Source: Pseudomonas yamanorum
GTDB lineage: Bacteria; Pseudomonadota; Gammaproteobacteria; Pseudomonadales; Pseudomonadaceae
NCBI RefSeq assembly: GCF_013386765.1
Contig: NZ_JACARE010000017.1
Coordinates: 13,852-77,851 of the forward strand
Direction of reading: 5' to 3'
DNA length: 64,000 nucleotides
Program-made: the position numbers and the translations under genes
Part shown: positions 1 through 9,649 of the stretch, one piece after another
Position numbering within the stretch: the first letter of the stretch is position 1
Layout: each line of letters opens with the position of its first letter
Notes under the pieces: generated by a model
What the model was told of the DNA's origin: nothing
The model's input: the letters and a program-made list of their open reading frames with translations, nothing else
Databases searched by the model: none

Positions 1-19
1 TGTGGGAGCGAGTTGTTAG

Positions 20-1540
20 TTAGAAGAAGCCCAGCGGATTGATGTCGTAGCTCACCAGCAGGTTTTTGGTTTGCTGATAGTGATCAAGCATCATCTTGTG
101 AGTCTCACGGCCTACACCGGACTTCTTGTAACCACCGAACGCGGCATGCGCCGGGTACAGGTGATAGCAGTTGGTCCACACACGCCCGGCCTTGATCGCC
201 CGGCCCATGCGGTACGCGCGGTTGATGTCGCGGGTCCACAGGCCGGCACCCAGGCCGAACTCGGTGTCGTTGGCGATCGCCAGGGCTTCGGCTTCATCCT
301 TGAAGGTAGTGATGCTCACCACCGGGCCAAAGATTTCTTCCTGGAACACCCGCATCTGGTTGGTGCCCTTGAGCAGGGTAGGCTGGATGTAATAGCCGGT
401 GGCCAAATCGCCGGTCAGCTTCTCGACCTTGCCGCCAGTCAGCAGCTCGGCGCCTTCGCCCTTGGCGATTTCGAGGTAGGACAGGATCTTGTCGAACTGC
501 TGCTCGGACGCCTGGGCGCCGACCATGGTGTCGGTGTCCAGCGGGTCGCCGCGTTTGATCGACTCGACCTTCTTCATCACCACTTTCATGAAGTCGTCGT
601 AGATCGACTCTTCCACCAGTGCGCGGGAAGGGCAGGTGCACACTTCGCCCTGGTTGAAGAATGCCAGCACCAGGCCTTCGGCGGCCTTCTCGATGAATTG
701 CGGCTCGGCTTTCATGATGTCGGCGAAGAAGATATTCGGCGACTTGCCGCCCAGCTCAACGGTGGACGGAATGATGTTCTCGGCCGCCGCATGCATGATG
801 TGCGAGCCCACTGGCGTGGAGCCGGTGAAGGCGATCTTGGCGATGCGCTTGCTGGTGGCCAGGGCTTCGCCGGCTTCTTTGCCGTAGCCGTGCACCACGT
901 TCAGCACGCCTGGCGGCAGCAGGTCGCCGATCAGTTCCATCAGCACGTTGATGCCCAGCGGGGTTTGCTCGGCGGGCTTGAGCACCACGCAGTTACCGGC
1001 GGCCAGGGCTGGCGCGAGTTTCCAGGCGGCCATCAGCAGCGGGAAGTTCCACGGGATGATCTGGCCGACCACGCCCAGCGGCTCGTGGAAGTGGTAAGCG
1101 GCGGTGTGTTCGTTGATTTCGGCGCTGCTGCCTTCCTGGGCGCGGATGCAGCCGGCGAAGTAGCGGAAGTGGTCGGCGGCCAGCGGGATGTCGGCGTTCA
1201 GGGTTTCGCGAACAGCCTTGCCGTTGTCCCAGGTTTCGGTGATGGCCAGCAGTTCGAGGTTCTGTTCGATGCGGTCGGCGATTTTCAGCAGCACCAGCGA
1301 GCGGTCCTGGGCCGAGGTCTTGCCCCAGGCGTCAGCGGCGGCATGGGCAGCGTCCAGGGCCTTGTCGATATCCTTGGCCGTGGAGCGCGGGAATTCAGCA
1401 ATGGGTTTGCCGTTGACCGGCGAGGTGTTGGTGAAATAGTTGCCATCGACCGGCGCGACAAACTCACCGCCGATGTAGTTGCCGTACTTGGCCTTGAACG
1501 AAACGATAGCGCCTTCAGTACCGGGGTGTGCGTAACGCAT
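20..1540 (-). CDS. exaC: NAD-dependent acetaldehyde dehydrogenase (ExaC type)
   Basis: Oxidises acetaldehyde and similar short aldehydes to the acid with NAD+ in the cytoplasm, the second step of ethanol use. The 506-residue protein matches the length of Pseudomonas ExaC. It has the ALDH fold signatures: FTGSTPVG (about 238-245) in the NAD site, general base E262 in VELGGKSP, and nucleophile C301 in NQGEVC. I start at the ATG at 1540 because AGGAGA lies just upstream; the frame stays open to 1786 but that extension runs through the promoter. It is divergent from a sigma-54 activator and preceded by a sigma-54 promoter, so it is probably induced by that activator. The substrate is inferred from the family and the neighbour. 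Confidence 0.9.
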   Translation of the reverse strand: MRYAHPGTEGAIVSFKAKYGNYIGGEFVAPVDGNYFTNTSPVNGKPIAEFPRSTAKDIDKALDAAHAAADAWGKTSAQDRSLVLLKIADRIEQNLELLAITETWDNGKAVRETLNADIPLAADHFRYFAGCIRAQEGSSAEINEHTAAYHFHEPLGVVGQIIPWNFPLLMAAWKLAPALAAGNCVVLKPAEQTPLGINVLMELIGDLLPPGVLNVVHGYGKEAGEALATSKRIAKIAFTGSTPVGSHIMHAAAENIIPSTVELGGKSPNIFFADIMKAEPQFIEKAAEGLVLAFFNQGEVCTCPSRALVEESIYDDFMKVVMKKVESIKRGDPLDTDTMVGAQASEQQFDKILSYLEIAKGEGAELLTGGKVEKLTGDLATGYYIQPTLLKGTNQMRVFQEEIFGPVVSITTFKDEAEALAIANDTEFGLGAGLWTRDINRAYRMGRAIKAGRVWTNCYHLYPAHAAFGGYKKSGVGRETHKMMLDHYQQTKNLLVSYDINPLGFF

Positions 1541-1604
1541 GGTGAGTATCTCCTGGCTTTTTGTGTTTATTGGAGGACGCACGGTTGTGCTTGTTAAAGC
1601 GTAG

Positions 1605-1620
1605 AGCAAAGGTTGGGCCA
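1605..1620 (-). promoter_or_regulatory. sigma-54 (-24/-12) promoter of the aldehyde dehydrogenase
   Basis: Read on the minus strand the sequence is TGGCCCAACCTTTGCT. It has the invariant GG and GC dinucleotides exactly 10 bases apart, the spacing required for RpoN. It lies 65 bases upstream of the exaC ATG, and the divergent neighbour encodes a sigma-54 activator, which supports the call. The -24 half (TGGCCC) is weaker than the TGGCAC consensus. Confidence 0.7.
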
Positions 1621-1703
1621 GTGCCTCGCAGTGCCCGTAAATCAAGGGGTTGGAGGTTGTTGAAAACCGTTGCTGTGACACACTTGATACAACCCGAGTG
1701 ACA

Positions 1704-1718
1704 GTTTGTGCCACAAAC
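1704..1718. promoter_or_regulatory. candidate upstream activator site (palindrome)
   Basis: GTTTGTG-C-CACAAAC is a perfect 7-1-7 inverted repeat. It sits about 85-115 bases upstream of the exaC sigma-54 promoter, the usual position for an enhancer-binding protein site, and about 110 bases upstream of the activator's own start. TGTGAC/GTGACA motifs flank it at about 1674, 1698 and 1731. That the adjacent AcoR-like activator binds it is inference. Confidence 0.45.
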
Positions 1719-1828
1719 GGTACAGCCTGTGACCGGTGGGTCTGCCCGGGATTGCAATGGTCGGGAGGCTGGAGGATGCTGGGCACTCGCGCGCGGTTTG
1801 TAGTTCACGCAGGGAGAATAATAAGAAC

Positions 1829-3733
1829 ATGCAAAACGATCATTTCAGTCGCCATGCCCAGCAAGTCTTGACCGTCACCCGTGGCCAGGACCCGCTGCAC
1901 GGCCCCGGCAGCGATCCGTCCATCGCCCGCTCCTGGCTGCGTTGCCTGGAGGACTATCACCTCGACCCCGCGCTGACCATCGCCCCCACGGTGCTCGAAC
2001 ATGGCCGGCTGCTGGAAAGCCGCGAACGCCTGCAACAAGTGCTGAGCATCGCCGGCAGCGAAATGAACAGCCTGCATCAACAGCTCTCCGGTGCCGGCCA
2101 TGCGGTGCTGCTCACCGATGCTCGCGGGGTGATCCTCAACTGTGTCACCGCTCCCAGCGAGCGCAAGATTTTCGAGCGCGCCGGGTTGTGGCTGGGCGCG
2201 GACTGGAGCGAGGCCTGCGAAGGTACGAACGGCATCGGCACCTGCCTGGTGGAGCGCCAGTCCCTCACCATTCATCGCGATGAACACTTCCGTGGCCGCC
2301 ATACCGGCCTTACCTGCTCGGCCAGTCCGGTGTTTGATCCCCATGGTGAGCTGCTGGCGGTGCTGGATGTGTCGTCGGCGCGCGAGGCGGTGTCGCGCCA
2401 GAGTCAGTTCCACACTATGGCGCTGGTCAATCTTTCGGCGAAGATGATCGAGAGTTGTTACTTCCTGCGGCATTTCGAGAACCACTGGTTGCTGCGCTTT
2501 CATTTGCAGGCCGAATCCGTGGGCCTGTTCAGCGAAGGGCTGCTGGCGTTCGATGGCGAAGGGCGCATTTGCGCGGTGAACCAGAGTGCATTGAACCTGC
2601 TTGGGCAAATTCGTGGTGGGTTGTTGGGGCAGCCGGTGGAGGCGTTTTTCGATTGCTCCCTGGATGAGTTGCTCGGGCGTGCCAGCGCGAATGCCAGCGC
2701 CAGTTGGCCCCTGCGTACCCGCGATGGCCGTGGGTTGTTCGCGGTGTTGCGCGGCCAGCCACGCAGTGTGCCGGCGCCGGTTCCTCAGCCGATGCCCGAG
2801 CGGGCGCGGCTGCCGGGCATTTGCCTGGGGGACGCGGCGCTGCAAAACGATTTCCGCAAGGCGTTGCGTGTGTTTGAGCGCGACGTGCCGTTGCTGGTCA
2901 ATGGCGAAACCGGCTCTGGCAAGGAGGCATTTGCAAAGGCGGTGCACCATGCCAGCCTCAGGGCCGACAAAGCGTTTATTGCACTGAACTGTGCAGCCAT
3001 CCCGGAAAGCCTGATCGAAAGCGAGCTGTTCGGCTACCGCGGCGGCAGCTTCACCGGCGCCCGCAAGGAGGGCATGCGCGGCAAGCTGCAGCAGGCGGAC
3101 GGCGGTACGTTGTTCCTGGACGAAATCGGCGATATGCCCTTGGCGTTGCAAACCCGGCTGTTAAGGGTATTGGAAGACCGGCTGGTAGTGCCTATCGGCG
3201 GCGAGCCACAGGCGGTGAACGTCAGAATCATCAGCGCCACCCACCGTAATTTGCTGGAGCGGGTACAGGACGGCAGCTTTCGCGAGGACCTGTACTACCG
3301 GCTGAACGGTCTGGAAATCGCCCTGCCACCCCTGCGTGAGCGTAGCGACAAGTCGCAGTTACTGGATTTTCTGCTGGCGGAGGAGGCGGGCGATCAGTCG
3401 GTGTTGCTTGACAGTCCCGCGCGGCAGGCACTGCTGGCATTTGCCTGGCCGGGCAATGTGCGGCAGTTGCGCACCGTGTTGCGCACGTTGGCGGCGTTGT
3501 GTGACGACGGACGTATCGGGCTTGAAGACTTGCCGGCAGTGATTCGCCAGGCGCGCCCGCAGCCCGCGAGGGCGGACGAGCTTTCGGACTCGCCCCTGGA
3601 CGACGCAGAGCGCCTGGCGCTGCTCAATGCCTTGGAGCAACAGCGCTGGCATATGAGCCACACGGCCGAGCAACTGGGTGTCAGCCGTAACACCCTGTAT
3701 AGAAAGCTGCGCAAACACGGGATTGCCCGTTAG
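1829..3733 (+). CDS. AcoR-like sigma-54-dependent transcriptional activator
   Basis: Bacterial enhancer-binding protein of 634 residues. An N-terminal GAF-like sensor (about 50-200, including CEGTNGIGTC typical of AcoR proteins) is followed by a PAS-like segment. The AAA+ domain has Walker A GETGSGKE (about 359-366), the sigma-54 loop GSFTGA (about 406-411) and Walker B GGTLFLDEIGD (about 425-435). A C-terminal Fis-type helix-turn-helix (AEQLGVSRNTLYRKL) binds DNA. The ATG at 1829 has AGGGAGAA 10 bases upstream. The loop reads GSFTGA rather than GAFTGA. Its likely target is the divergent exaC, with an aldehyde or alcohol signal; the ligand is unknown. Confidence 0.88.
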   Translation: MQNDHFSRHAQQVLTVTRGQDPLHGPGSDPSIARSWLRCLEDYHLDPALTIAPTVLEHGRLLESRERLQQVLSIAGSEMNSLHQQLSGAGHAVLLTDARGVILNCVTAPSERKIFERAGLWLGADWSEACEGTNGIGTCLVERQSLTIHRDEHFRGRHTGLTCSASPVFDPHGELLAVLDVSSAREAVSRQSQFHTMALVNLSAKMIESCYFLRHFENHWLLRFHLQAESVGLFSEGLLAFDGEGRICAVNQSALNLLGQIRGGLLGQPVEAFFDCSLDELLGRASANASASWPLRTRDGRGLFAVLRGQPRSVPAPVPQPMPERARLPGICLGDAALQNDFRKALRVFERDVPLLVNGETGSGKEAFAKAVHHASLRADKAFIALNCAAIPESLIESELFGYRGGSFTGARKEGMRGKLQQADGGTLFLDEIGDMPLALQTRLLRVLEDRLVVPIGGEPQAVNVRIISATHRNLLERVQDGSFREDLYYRLNGLEIALPPLRERSDKSQLLDFLLAEEAGDQSVLLDSPARQALLAFAWPGNVRQLRTVLRTLAALCDDGRIGLEDLPAVIRQARPQPARADELSDSPLDDAERLALLNALEQQRWHMSHTAEQLGVSRNTLYRKLRKHGIAR

Positions 3734-3794
3734 CTAAAGGGTGCGATTTGTTCCTCCCTACGCTAACCTGCCTCGATGTTTTACGAGGTCGACT

Positions 3795-5144
3795 ATGCAC
3801 ATTCATATTCTCGGTATTTGCGGCACGTTCATGGGCTCAATGGCAGTGTTGGCCAAAGAACTGGGCCATCACGTTACTGGCTCCGACGCCAACGTTTACC
3901 CGCCCATGAGCACGCAACTGCAGGCCCAGGGCATTGAGCTGACCCAAGGTTACGACCCGGCGCAATTCGACCCGGTTCCGGACCTGGTGGTGATCGGCAA
4001 TGCCATGGTGCGCGGCAACCCGGCGGTCGAATATGTACTGAATAAAGGTTTGCCGTACGTGTCTGGCCCGCAATGGCTGGCCGACCATGTGCTGCAAGGC
4101 CGCTGGGTGCTGGCGGTTGCCGGTACCCACGGCAAGACCACCACCAGCAGCATGCTGGCTTGGGTGCTGGAGCATGCGGGCATGAGCCCGGGCTTCCTGA
4201 TCGGCGGTGTGCCACAAAACTTCTCGGTGTCGGCGCGCCTCGGTGACACGCCGTTTTTTGTCATCGAAGCGGATGAGTACGACAGCGCGTTCTTCGACAA
4301 ACGCTCCAAGTTTGTTCACTACCGCCCGCGCACGGCGATCCTGAACAACCTGGAGTTTGATCACGCCGACATCTTCCCCGATCTGCCAGCTATCGAGCGG
4401 CAATTCCACCACTTGGTACGTACCATTCCCAGCGAAGGCCTGGTGATTCACCCGACTACCGAACCGGCCTTGCAGCGGGTGATCGAGATGGGTTGCTGGA
4501 CCCCGGTACAAACCACGGGCGCGGGCGGGCAATGGCAGGTCAAGCTGCTAAGCGAAGACGGCTCAAAATTTGAAGTCCTGTTCGAAGGCGTCGCCCAAGG
4601 CATCGTCGAGTGGGACATGACCGGCCAGCACAACGTCGCCAACGCTCTGGTTACCCTGGCGGCCGCGCGGCACGTCGGCGTGGTGCCGTCCATGGGCATT
4701 GCCGCGTTGAGCGCGTTCAAGAGCGTCAAGCGCCGCATGGAAAAAGTCGCTGAAGTGAACGGGATTACCATCTACGACGACTTTGCCCACCACCCGACGG
4801 CCATCGCCACCACCCTGGATGGCTTGCGCAAGCGCGTGGGGGATGCCCAGGTGATCGCGATTATCGAACCGCGCTCCAACTCCATGAAGCTGGGCGCCCA
4901 CCGTGACGGTTTGCCGGAAAGCGTCAACGATGCCGACCAGGTGGTGTGGTATGCACCGGCCAACCTTGGCTGGGACCTGCCCGCCATCGCTGCGCTGTGC
5001 ACCGTGCCGTCGATTTGCTGCGACTCGCTGGACGGCATCATCGAGCACGTGAAACACCAGGCCAAGCCCGGCACCCAAGTGGTGATCATGAGCAACGGCG
5101 GCTTCGGCGGCCTGCACGGCAAGCTGGCCGAGGCCCTGAAGTGA
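3795..5144 (+). CDS. mpl: UDP-N-acetylmuramate:L-alanyl-gamma-D-glutamyl-meso-DAP ligase
   Basis: Mur-ligase family enzyme that re-attaches recycled murein tripeptide to UDP-MurNAc using ATP, in the cytoplasm. The 449-residue protein begins [17 protein letters not shown], the Mpl N-terminus, with the ATP loop [10 protein letters not shown] near residue 110 and the Mur-ligase HH motif in DDFAHHPTA. The start at 3795 follows GAGG. The last bases overlap the GTG of ubiX (GTGA), so the two are translationally coupled. Confidence 0.95.
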   Translation: MHIHILGICGTFMGSMAVLAKELGHHVTGSDANVYPPMSTQLQAQGIELTQGYDPAQFDPVPDLVVIGNAMVRGNPAVEYVLNKGLPYVSGPQWLADHVLQGRWVLAVAGTHGKTTTSSMLAWVLEHAGMSPGFLIGGVPQNFSVSARLGDTPFFVIEADEYDSAFFDKRSKFVHYRPRTAILNNLEFDHADIFPDLPAIERQFHHLVRTIPSEGLVIHPTTEPALQRVIEMGCWTPVQTTGAGGQWQVKLLSEDGSKFEVLFEGVAQGIVEWDMTGQHNVANALVTLAAARHVGVVPSMGIAALSAFKSVKRRMEKVAEVNGITIYDDFAHHPTAIATTLDGLRKRVGDAQVIAIIEPRSNSMKLGAHRDGLPESVNDADQVVWYAPANLGWDLPAIAALCTVPSICCDSLDGIIEHVKHQAKPGTQVVIMSNGGFGGLHGKLAEALK

Positions 5145-5770
5145 GCGGCCCGGAGCGCGTCACCCTGGCGATGACCGGTGCGTCCGGCGCGCCCTATGGC
5201 TTGCGCCTGCTTGACTGTTTGGTGCGCGAAGACCGCGAGGTGCACTTCCTGATCTCCAAGGCGGCGCAACTGGTGCTCGCCACCGAGACCGACGTTGCGT
5301 TGCCGCCCAAGGTGCAGATGATGCAGGCCTTCCTTACCGAGTACACCGGTGCGGCGGCGGGGCAGATCAAGGTCTATGGCAAGGAAGACTGGATGTCGCC
5401 GGTGGCCTCGGGCTCCGGCGCGCCGGCCGCGATGGTGGTGGTGCCATGTTCCACCGGGACCCTGTCGGCGATTGCCACCGGGGCCTGCAACAACCTGATC
5501 GAACGTGCGGCGGACGTGACCTTGAAGGAGCGTCGCCAGTTGATTCTGGTGCCGCGCGAGGCGCCGTATTCGAGTATCCACCTGGAACACATGCTCAAAC
5601 TGTCGAACATGGGCGTGACTATCTTGCCTGCGTCGCCGGGCTTTTATCACCAGCCGCAAACCATCGATGACCTGGTGGACTTTGTGGTGGCGCGGATTCT
5701 CAACCTGCTGAATATCCCTCAGGACATGCTGCCGCGCTGGGGCGAACACCATTTGAGCAGTGATGAATAA
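5141..5770 (+). CDS. ubiX: flavin prenyltransferase UbiX
   Basis: Joins dimethylallyl phosphate to FMN to make the prenylated flavin used by the UbiD decarboxylase in ubiquinone synthesis. The 209 residues match the family. [10 protein letters not shown] near the N-terminus is the flavin-phosphate site; [14 protein letters not shown] and [13 protein letters not shown] are the conserved later blocks. The GTG start overlaps the mpl stop by four bases, and the in-frame region upstream belongs to mpl, so no earlier start is plausible. The downstream lipoprotein starts inside its last codons. Confidence 0.94.
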   Translation: MSGPERVTLAMTGASGAPYGLRLLDCLVREDREVHFLISKAAQLVLATETDVALPPKVQMMQAFLTEYTGAAAGQIKVYGKEDWMSPVASGSGAPAAMVVVPCSTGTLSAIATGACNNLIERAADVTLKERRQLILVPREAPYSSIHLEHMLKLSNMGVTILPASPGFYHQPQTIDDLVDFVVARILNLLNIPQDMLPRWGEHHLSSDE

Positions 5771-6047
5771 ATTTCTGATGCTGTTGCTGGCGTTGCATCT
5801 GACCGGTTGCGCCACTGCGCGCACGCTGGACGCGGCGCAACCCGGCGCGCCGGTGGTGTATGCCGGGACGCGCCTGGATATGTATGCGATTCAGGGCGGG
5901 TGCTGCGCGATGGACCGTTTCGGAGCCGAGGCGCCGAGCTATCCCCATGTCGATCTACCGGCCAGCGCCTTGCTCGACACGCTGCTGTTGCCACTGTCGG
6001 TGCTGACGGTGCTGGGGGTTGGATTTAACGCGACGGGCGGGCTTTAG
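5763..6047 (+). CDS. YceK/YidQ-type lipoprotein
   Basis: Small predicted lipoprotein of 94 residues. [16 protein letters not shown] is a lipobox signal with lipidated Cys16, and G/A at the following positions does not suggest inner-membrane retention. The mature part has the YceK-like pattern [10 protein letters not shown]...[16 protein letters not shown]. It overlaps the last 8 bases of ubiX, so it is probably translated from the same mRNA. Function is unknown. An adjoining GTG at 5760 would add one residue. Confidence 0.75.
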   Translation: MNKFLMLLLALHLTGCATARTLDAAQPGAPVVYAGTRLDMYAIQGGCCAMDRFGAEAPSYPHVDLPASALLDTLLLPLSVLTVLGVGFNATGGL

Positions 6048-6068
6048 GGGCTGAAAGGGGCGGCTGGC

Positions 6069-6155
6069 CTCATCGCAGGCAAGCCAGCTCACACATGAGG
6101 CTGGGTTCGCCATGACAGCGGTCAGTGTGGGAGCCGGGCTTGCCCGCGATGAGGC
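6069..6155. repeat. REPIN, outward type
   Basis: Two inverted REP arms: CATCGCAGGCAAGCCAGCTC on the left and GGGAGCCGGGCTTGCCCGCG followed by ATGAGG on the right. The ATCGC ends face outward. It lies between a + and a - strand gene and may form a transcript-end hairpin for both. Confidence 0.8.
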
Positions 6156-6174
6156 CAGCCGGCCCACTGCAAAA

Positions 6175-6816
6175 CTACTTGCCGAGCTTGCGCAACTCAT
6201 CCGACTCCACAACCCGCACCCCATCCTGCTCTTCCAGCGCCAGCCGCCACATCGCCCGCGCCAGTTCGCACACTTCAATGCCGTGGTACTTGCCCGGAAT
6301 CAGTCGCGACAATGGGCCAGCCAGTTGCTCGGCCAACCTTGGCTCCAACCGTTCACCCAGCAGCAACGAAGGCCGGACAATGGTCAGTTGTGGCCAACCC
6401 TGAGCTTTCAACGCCTGTTCCATCTCACCCTTGACCCGGTTGTAGAAGATCGAGGATTTCGGGTCGGCGCCAATCGCGCTGATCACGATCAGGTGCCGCG
6501 CGCCCATTTCCCGAGCACGCTTGGCGAAGGCCACGACCATATCCAGGTCAACGGCGCGGAAGGCTTCTTCGGAGCCAGCCTGTTTGATGGTGGTGCCCAG
6601 GCAGCAGAAGGCGATGTCCACCTGGCCGCTCAGTTGCGGCAGGAACACCGCCGGGTCACCCACCGGGTTTTCCAGGTGTGGATGCTCGGCCAGCGGCTTG
6701 CGGCTGGGTGCCAGCACGCGGGTCACGGTCGGCTCGTTGAGCAGGCGGTCCAGCAGGTGTTCACCGGTCAGGCCGGAGGCTCCGGCGAGCAAGATATGCT
6801 GAGGCGTCAGGTACAT
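6175..6816 (-). CDS. NAD(P)-binding Rossmann-fold reductase, HTATIP2-like
   Basis: 213-residue atypical short-chain dehydrogenase. The dinucleotide motif [15 protein letters not shown] is at residues 12-26. [25 protein letters not shown] and [11 protein letters not shown] match the HTATIP2/NAD(P)H-binding family, and [12 protein letters not shown] supplies the conserved Tyr-x-x-x-Lys. No TM segments. The substrate cannot be told from sequence. It lies downstream of the MORN-peptidase gene with a 28-base gap. Confidence 0.8.
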   Translation of the reverse strand: MYLTPQHILLAGASGLTGEHLLDRLLNEPTVTRVLAPSRKPLAEHPHLENPVGDPAVFLPQLSGQVDIAFCCLGTTIKQAGSEEAFRAVDLDMVVAFAKRAREMGARHLIVISAIGADPKSSIFYNRVKGEMEQALKAQGWPQLTIVRPSLLLGERLEPRLAEQLAGPLSRLIPGKYHGIEVCELARAMWRLALEEQDGVRVVESDELRKLGK

Positions 6817-6844
6817 GATGTTTCCCCCTTGGTACAGATTCAGC

Positions 6845-8563
6845 TTAGTTGCTCTTGGCTTCCTTGCTATTCATTGAGACGCTTTCCAGCGCTTTTCGTG
6901 CCTGCTGTTTGCGTAATAATTGCCAATGGGCAATGACGCCTTTGGGGGCCCAGATCTGCGGCTCGGAGGCTTCGAAGTTATCCGCCTGCTCGCGTTCGGC
7001 CACGTGGGTTTGCGCCAGCTTGAAGGCTTGCTGCAAATCATCGGTCTGGTTGAAGGCCTGGGCGAAGAGGGCGTCGCCGAAGTAGGTGAAGTCGGCCTCT
7101 TCGGAGCAGCCGAACGACACGCGGTCGGCGCGTGAGGCGGTCATGATCAGGGTGTGTTCGTCTTTGAGGGCCGGGATGAAACCCCCGGAGTAGCAGGCTG
7201 AAATCACCACGATCTTGTCGCGGTTTTTCAGCGGCGCCATTACCGCGGCCAGCTCATCGGCTGGCAGGTCGGCCAGTTCCATGCGCGGCTGGTCGAGCAC
7301 CAGTTCGTGTTCGTGGGTGCCATGGCTGGTCAGGTAGATGAACACCAGGTCTTGCGGGCCGCTGCGTTCGGCGAGGGTCTGGACCGCACGGCGAAGGCTT
7401 TCGCGGGTGGCCATGGGGCGGTCGGCGATATGGTCGCGGTGGTTGACCAGGCGGATCTGGCCATAGGCTCCGAATCGTGTGGCGAGCATGTTGCTGACGT
7501 AGTCGGCTTCACGCAGGAATACGCTTTGTTTGCCGTCGCCGGCCACCACCAGGGTGTACAGCTCCACCCCTGATTTGGAGGCGGGCACCGCGGCGAGGGC
7601 CTCATCCAGCAGGCGGCCCTGGGCAAACAGGCCGATCTCCAGCGGGTCAGGCAACAATTTGCCATCGGCGTCGCGCACCCGCATGCCGTTGACCCAGGTG
7701 CCGGCCTGCACCGTGCCGTCGGTCAGCACCAGGGTGCCGCGCCCTTGATAACTGTCGCTGTCGAAGCCGCCAATATAGAAGCTGCCGTCGGTGAGGTTCA
7801 GGCGGCCCTGGCCGGTGAAGCGCCAGTCGACGAATTGGCCCACGTAATGGCTGCCGTCCACGCCAATCAGTTCGCCCTTGCCGCTGAGGGCGCCTTCCTT
7901 GAACTCGCCGATCCACACGTCGCCGTCGGCGTTTTCATAGCGGCCCTTGCCGTTGAGCTGGTTCTGCTTGAAGTGGCCGATGTACATGTCGCCGTCGGCG
8001 CTGTTGAAGGTGCCGTTGCCCTCCAGTTGGCCATCGACGAAGTGGCCGCTGAACTGGTTACCGCTGTCGTCGTTGCGCTGGCCTTCGCCGTTGGGTTTGC
8101 CGTGGGCGAACTGGCCCTGGTACTGGCTGCCGTCGGCCAGTTCGAGGCGGCCGAGGCCGGAATACTGGTCGTCCTTGAATTCGCCGCGATAGGTCATCTG
8201 CCCTTCTTTGAGGGTGCCTTCGCCGTTGCGCTTGCCTTGCTTGAAACCGCCGACGTAGCTGTTGCCCGCCGTGGTCAGGCTGCCTTGGCCGTCGAACAGG
8301 CCTTGCTGGAACTGGCCTTTATAGACTTCGCCGTTGCTGCCATGCCATTCGCCCTGGCCGTGCCACTGGCCTTTGTCGAACTGACCGGCGTACCAGCTGC
8401 CGTTGGGGTAATCCACCCGGCCCTGGCCTTGCAGCAAGCCATTGACCACATCGCCCCGGTAACGACCGCCATCGGGCAGCCGCGCATCGGGCGGCAACAG
8501 CGATTCGCCGTCGCCGCACGCGGTGAGCAAAAGGACAAGAGCAAGGGGAGCGAGTGGGCGCAT
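6845..8563 (-). CDS. MORN-repeat lipoprotein with C13 (legumain-like) cysteine peptidase domain
   Basis: 572 residues. Residues 1-16 end in the lipobox LLTAC (Cys16); G17 favours the outer membrane. Residues about 32-295 contain about 12 MORN-type repeats of roughly 23 residues with the pattern Y-x-G-x-F-x-x-G-x-x-x-G-x-G. Residues about 330-545 form a clan CD peptidase of the C13 type, with catalytic His414 in [10 protein letters not shown] and Cys457 in [11 protein letters not shown]; both dyad residues are present. So a periplasm-facing, membrane-anchored protease is likely. MORN repeats usually bind lipid or protein partners. Substrate and role are unknown. The DNA shows a matching 69-base periodicity from about 7660 to 8470. 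Confidence 0.85.
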   Translation of the reverse strand: MRPLAPLALVLLLTACGDGESLLPPDARLPDGGRYRGDVVNGLLQGQGRVDYPNGSWYAGQFDKGQWHGQGEWHGSNGEVYKGQFQQGLFDGQGSLTTAGNSYVGGFKQGKRNGEGTLKEGQMTYRGEFKDDQYSGLGRLELADGSQYQGQFAHGKPNGEGQRNDDSGNQFSGHFVDGQLEGNGTFNSADGDMYIGHFKQNQLNGKGRYENADGDVWIGEFKEGALSGKGELIGVDGSHYVGQFVDWRFTGQGRLNLTDGSFYIGGFDSDSYQGRGTLVLTDGTVQAGTWVNGMRVRDADGKLLPDPLEIGLFAQGRLLDEALAAVPASKSGVELYTLVVAGDGKQSVFLREADYVSNMLATRFGAYGQIRLVNHRDHIADRPMATRESLRRAVQTLAERSGPQDLVFIYLTSHGTHEHELVLDQPRMELADLPADELAAVMAPLKNRDKIVVISACYSGGFIPALKDEHTLIMTASRADRVSFGCSEEADFTYFGDALFAQAFNQTDDLQQAFKLAQTHVAEREQADNFEASEPQIWAPKGVIAHWQLLRKQQARKALESVSMNSKEAKSN

Positions 8564-8665
8564 AGCGGGATCCGGATAATTGAGCGCCGAGTATGCCGCA
8601 GCTGCGAGATCTATACATAAATTTACATGAAATGTGGTGAGCAGACGGGCTCACCACGGCCCGGC

Positions 8666-9121
8666 TCAGACGAAGCAGAGTGACAACGACTCCGCAATGT
8701 ACGCCGGTTTTTCCTGGCCATCGATTTCCAGGGTGCAAGTGGCTTTAAGCAGCCATTGCCCGGGCTTTTTCTCGGTGGCGTCGGTCAGGGTCACGGCCAG
8801 GCGCACCCTGGAATCCACCTTCACCGGCTGGATGAAACGCACGCTGTCCAGGCCATAGTTGACCGCCATCTTCAGGCCCTCGGGCATGATCAGGATGTCT
8901 TCGATCAGCTTGGGTATCAGCGACAGCGACAGGAAACCGTGGGCGATGGTACCGCCGAACGGGGTCTGGGCGGCCTTCACCGGGTCGACGTGGATGAACT
9001 GAAAATCGCCGGTGGCCTCTGCGAACAGGTTGATGCGCTCCTGGTCGATGGTGAGCCATGCGGAACGTCCCAGTTCCTTGCCGACATAATCCTTGAGTTG
9101 CGCTACGGGTACTGAGGGCAT
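8666..9121 (-). CDS. MaoC-like (R)-specific enoyl-CoA hydratase
   Basis: 151-residue single hot-dog protein. The hydratase-2 motif is visible as FAEATGDFQFIHVDP, with the Asp and His that activate water, followed by GGTIAHGFLSLSL. Family members hydrate trans-2-enoyl-CoA to (R)-3-hydroxyacyl-CoA; the physiological chain length is not predictable. The ATG at 9121 has TAAGGAGAG upstream and is preferred to the frame opening at 9175. Monocistronic, divergent from cidAB. Confidence 0.86.
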   Translation of the reverse strand: MPSVPVAQLKDYVGKELGRSAWLTIDQERINLFAEATGDFQFIHVDPVKAAQTPFGGTIAHGFLSLSLIPKLIEDILIMPEGLKMAVNYGLDSVRFIQPVKVDSRVRLAVTLTDATEKKPGQWLLKATCTLEIDGQEKPAYIAESLSLCFV

Positions 9122-9252
9122 TGCGACTCTCCTTAGTTCGTCATTTTGTATTTTTGGACAGGTCCAGAGAACCAATGTAGATCATCATGGGCACTTGGCC
9201 CGGTCAACCCACCATGCTTTTGGCGAATGCCGTTCCATAGAGGCGGCGTGCT

Positions 9253-9258
9253 TATAAT
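9253..9258 (+). promoter_or_regulatory. candidate -10 box of cidAB
   Basis: A perfect TATAAT lies 29 bases upstream of the cidA ATG. The -35 region at a 17-base spacing (9230-9235) is poor, so an activator or another spacing may apply. Confidence 0.4.
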
Positions 9259-9286
9259 GCCGACACGCTTTTGGGGAGAAGAACGG

Positions 9287-9649
9287 ATGCTGTTACGCGG
9301 TCTGACATGGCTGGTGCTGTTTCAATTGCTCGGCACGGCCATCAATCATTTGTTTGTCCCGGTGTTGCCGGGGCCGATCATTGGCCTGTTGCTGATGCTG
9401 GCATACCTGGTTTGGCGCGGCGAAGTCGGTGAGCCCCTGAGCCTGGCGGCCAGCAGCCTGCTGCGTTACCTGCCGTTGCTGCTGGTGCCGCCGGCGGTGG
9501 GGGTGATGGTGTATGCCAAGGACATCGCTGCCGACTTCTGGGCCATCGTCGGCGCGTTGGTGTTGTCGCTGGTGGTGGCCATGGGCTTTGTCGGTGTGCT
9601 GATGCAAAAGCTGGTCAAGCGTCAGGCGCAGCGGGAGGAGGGCCAATGA
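9287..9649 (+). CDS. cidA: CidA/LrgA holin-like membrane protein
   Basis: 120-residue inner-membrane protein with about four hydrophobic helices. The N-terminal GLTWLVLFQLLGTAINHLF and the following PGPIIGLLLML are the LrgA/CidA hallmark. The family works with an LrgB partner in control of murein hydrolase activity and small-metabolite export. GGGGAGAAG sits 7 bases before the ATG at 9287. Its stop overlaps the cidB ATG (ATGA), so they are coupled. Confidence 0.88.
   Translation: MLLRGLTWLVLFQLLGTAINHLFVPVLPGPIIGLLLMLAYLVWRGEVGEPLSLAASSLLRYLPLLLVPPAVGVMVYAKDIAADFWAIVGALVLSLVVAMGFVGVLMQKLVKRQAQREEGQ

Noticed and set aside
1..19. TGTGGGAGCGAG at the left edge, like the end of a REP arm
   Set aside because: Only 12 matching bases at the window edge, with no partner arm visible; cannot be called.
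7660..8470. 69-base periodic repeats considered as a CRISPR or minisatellite
   Set aside because: The period equals the 23-codon MORN unit in frame and is diverged between units, so it is a coding repeat.
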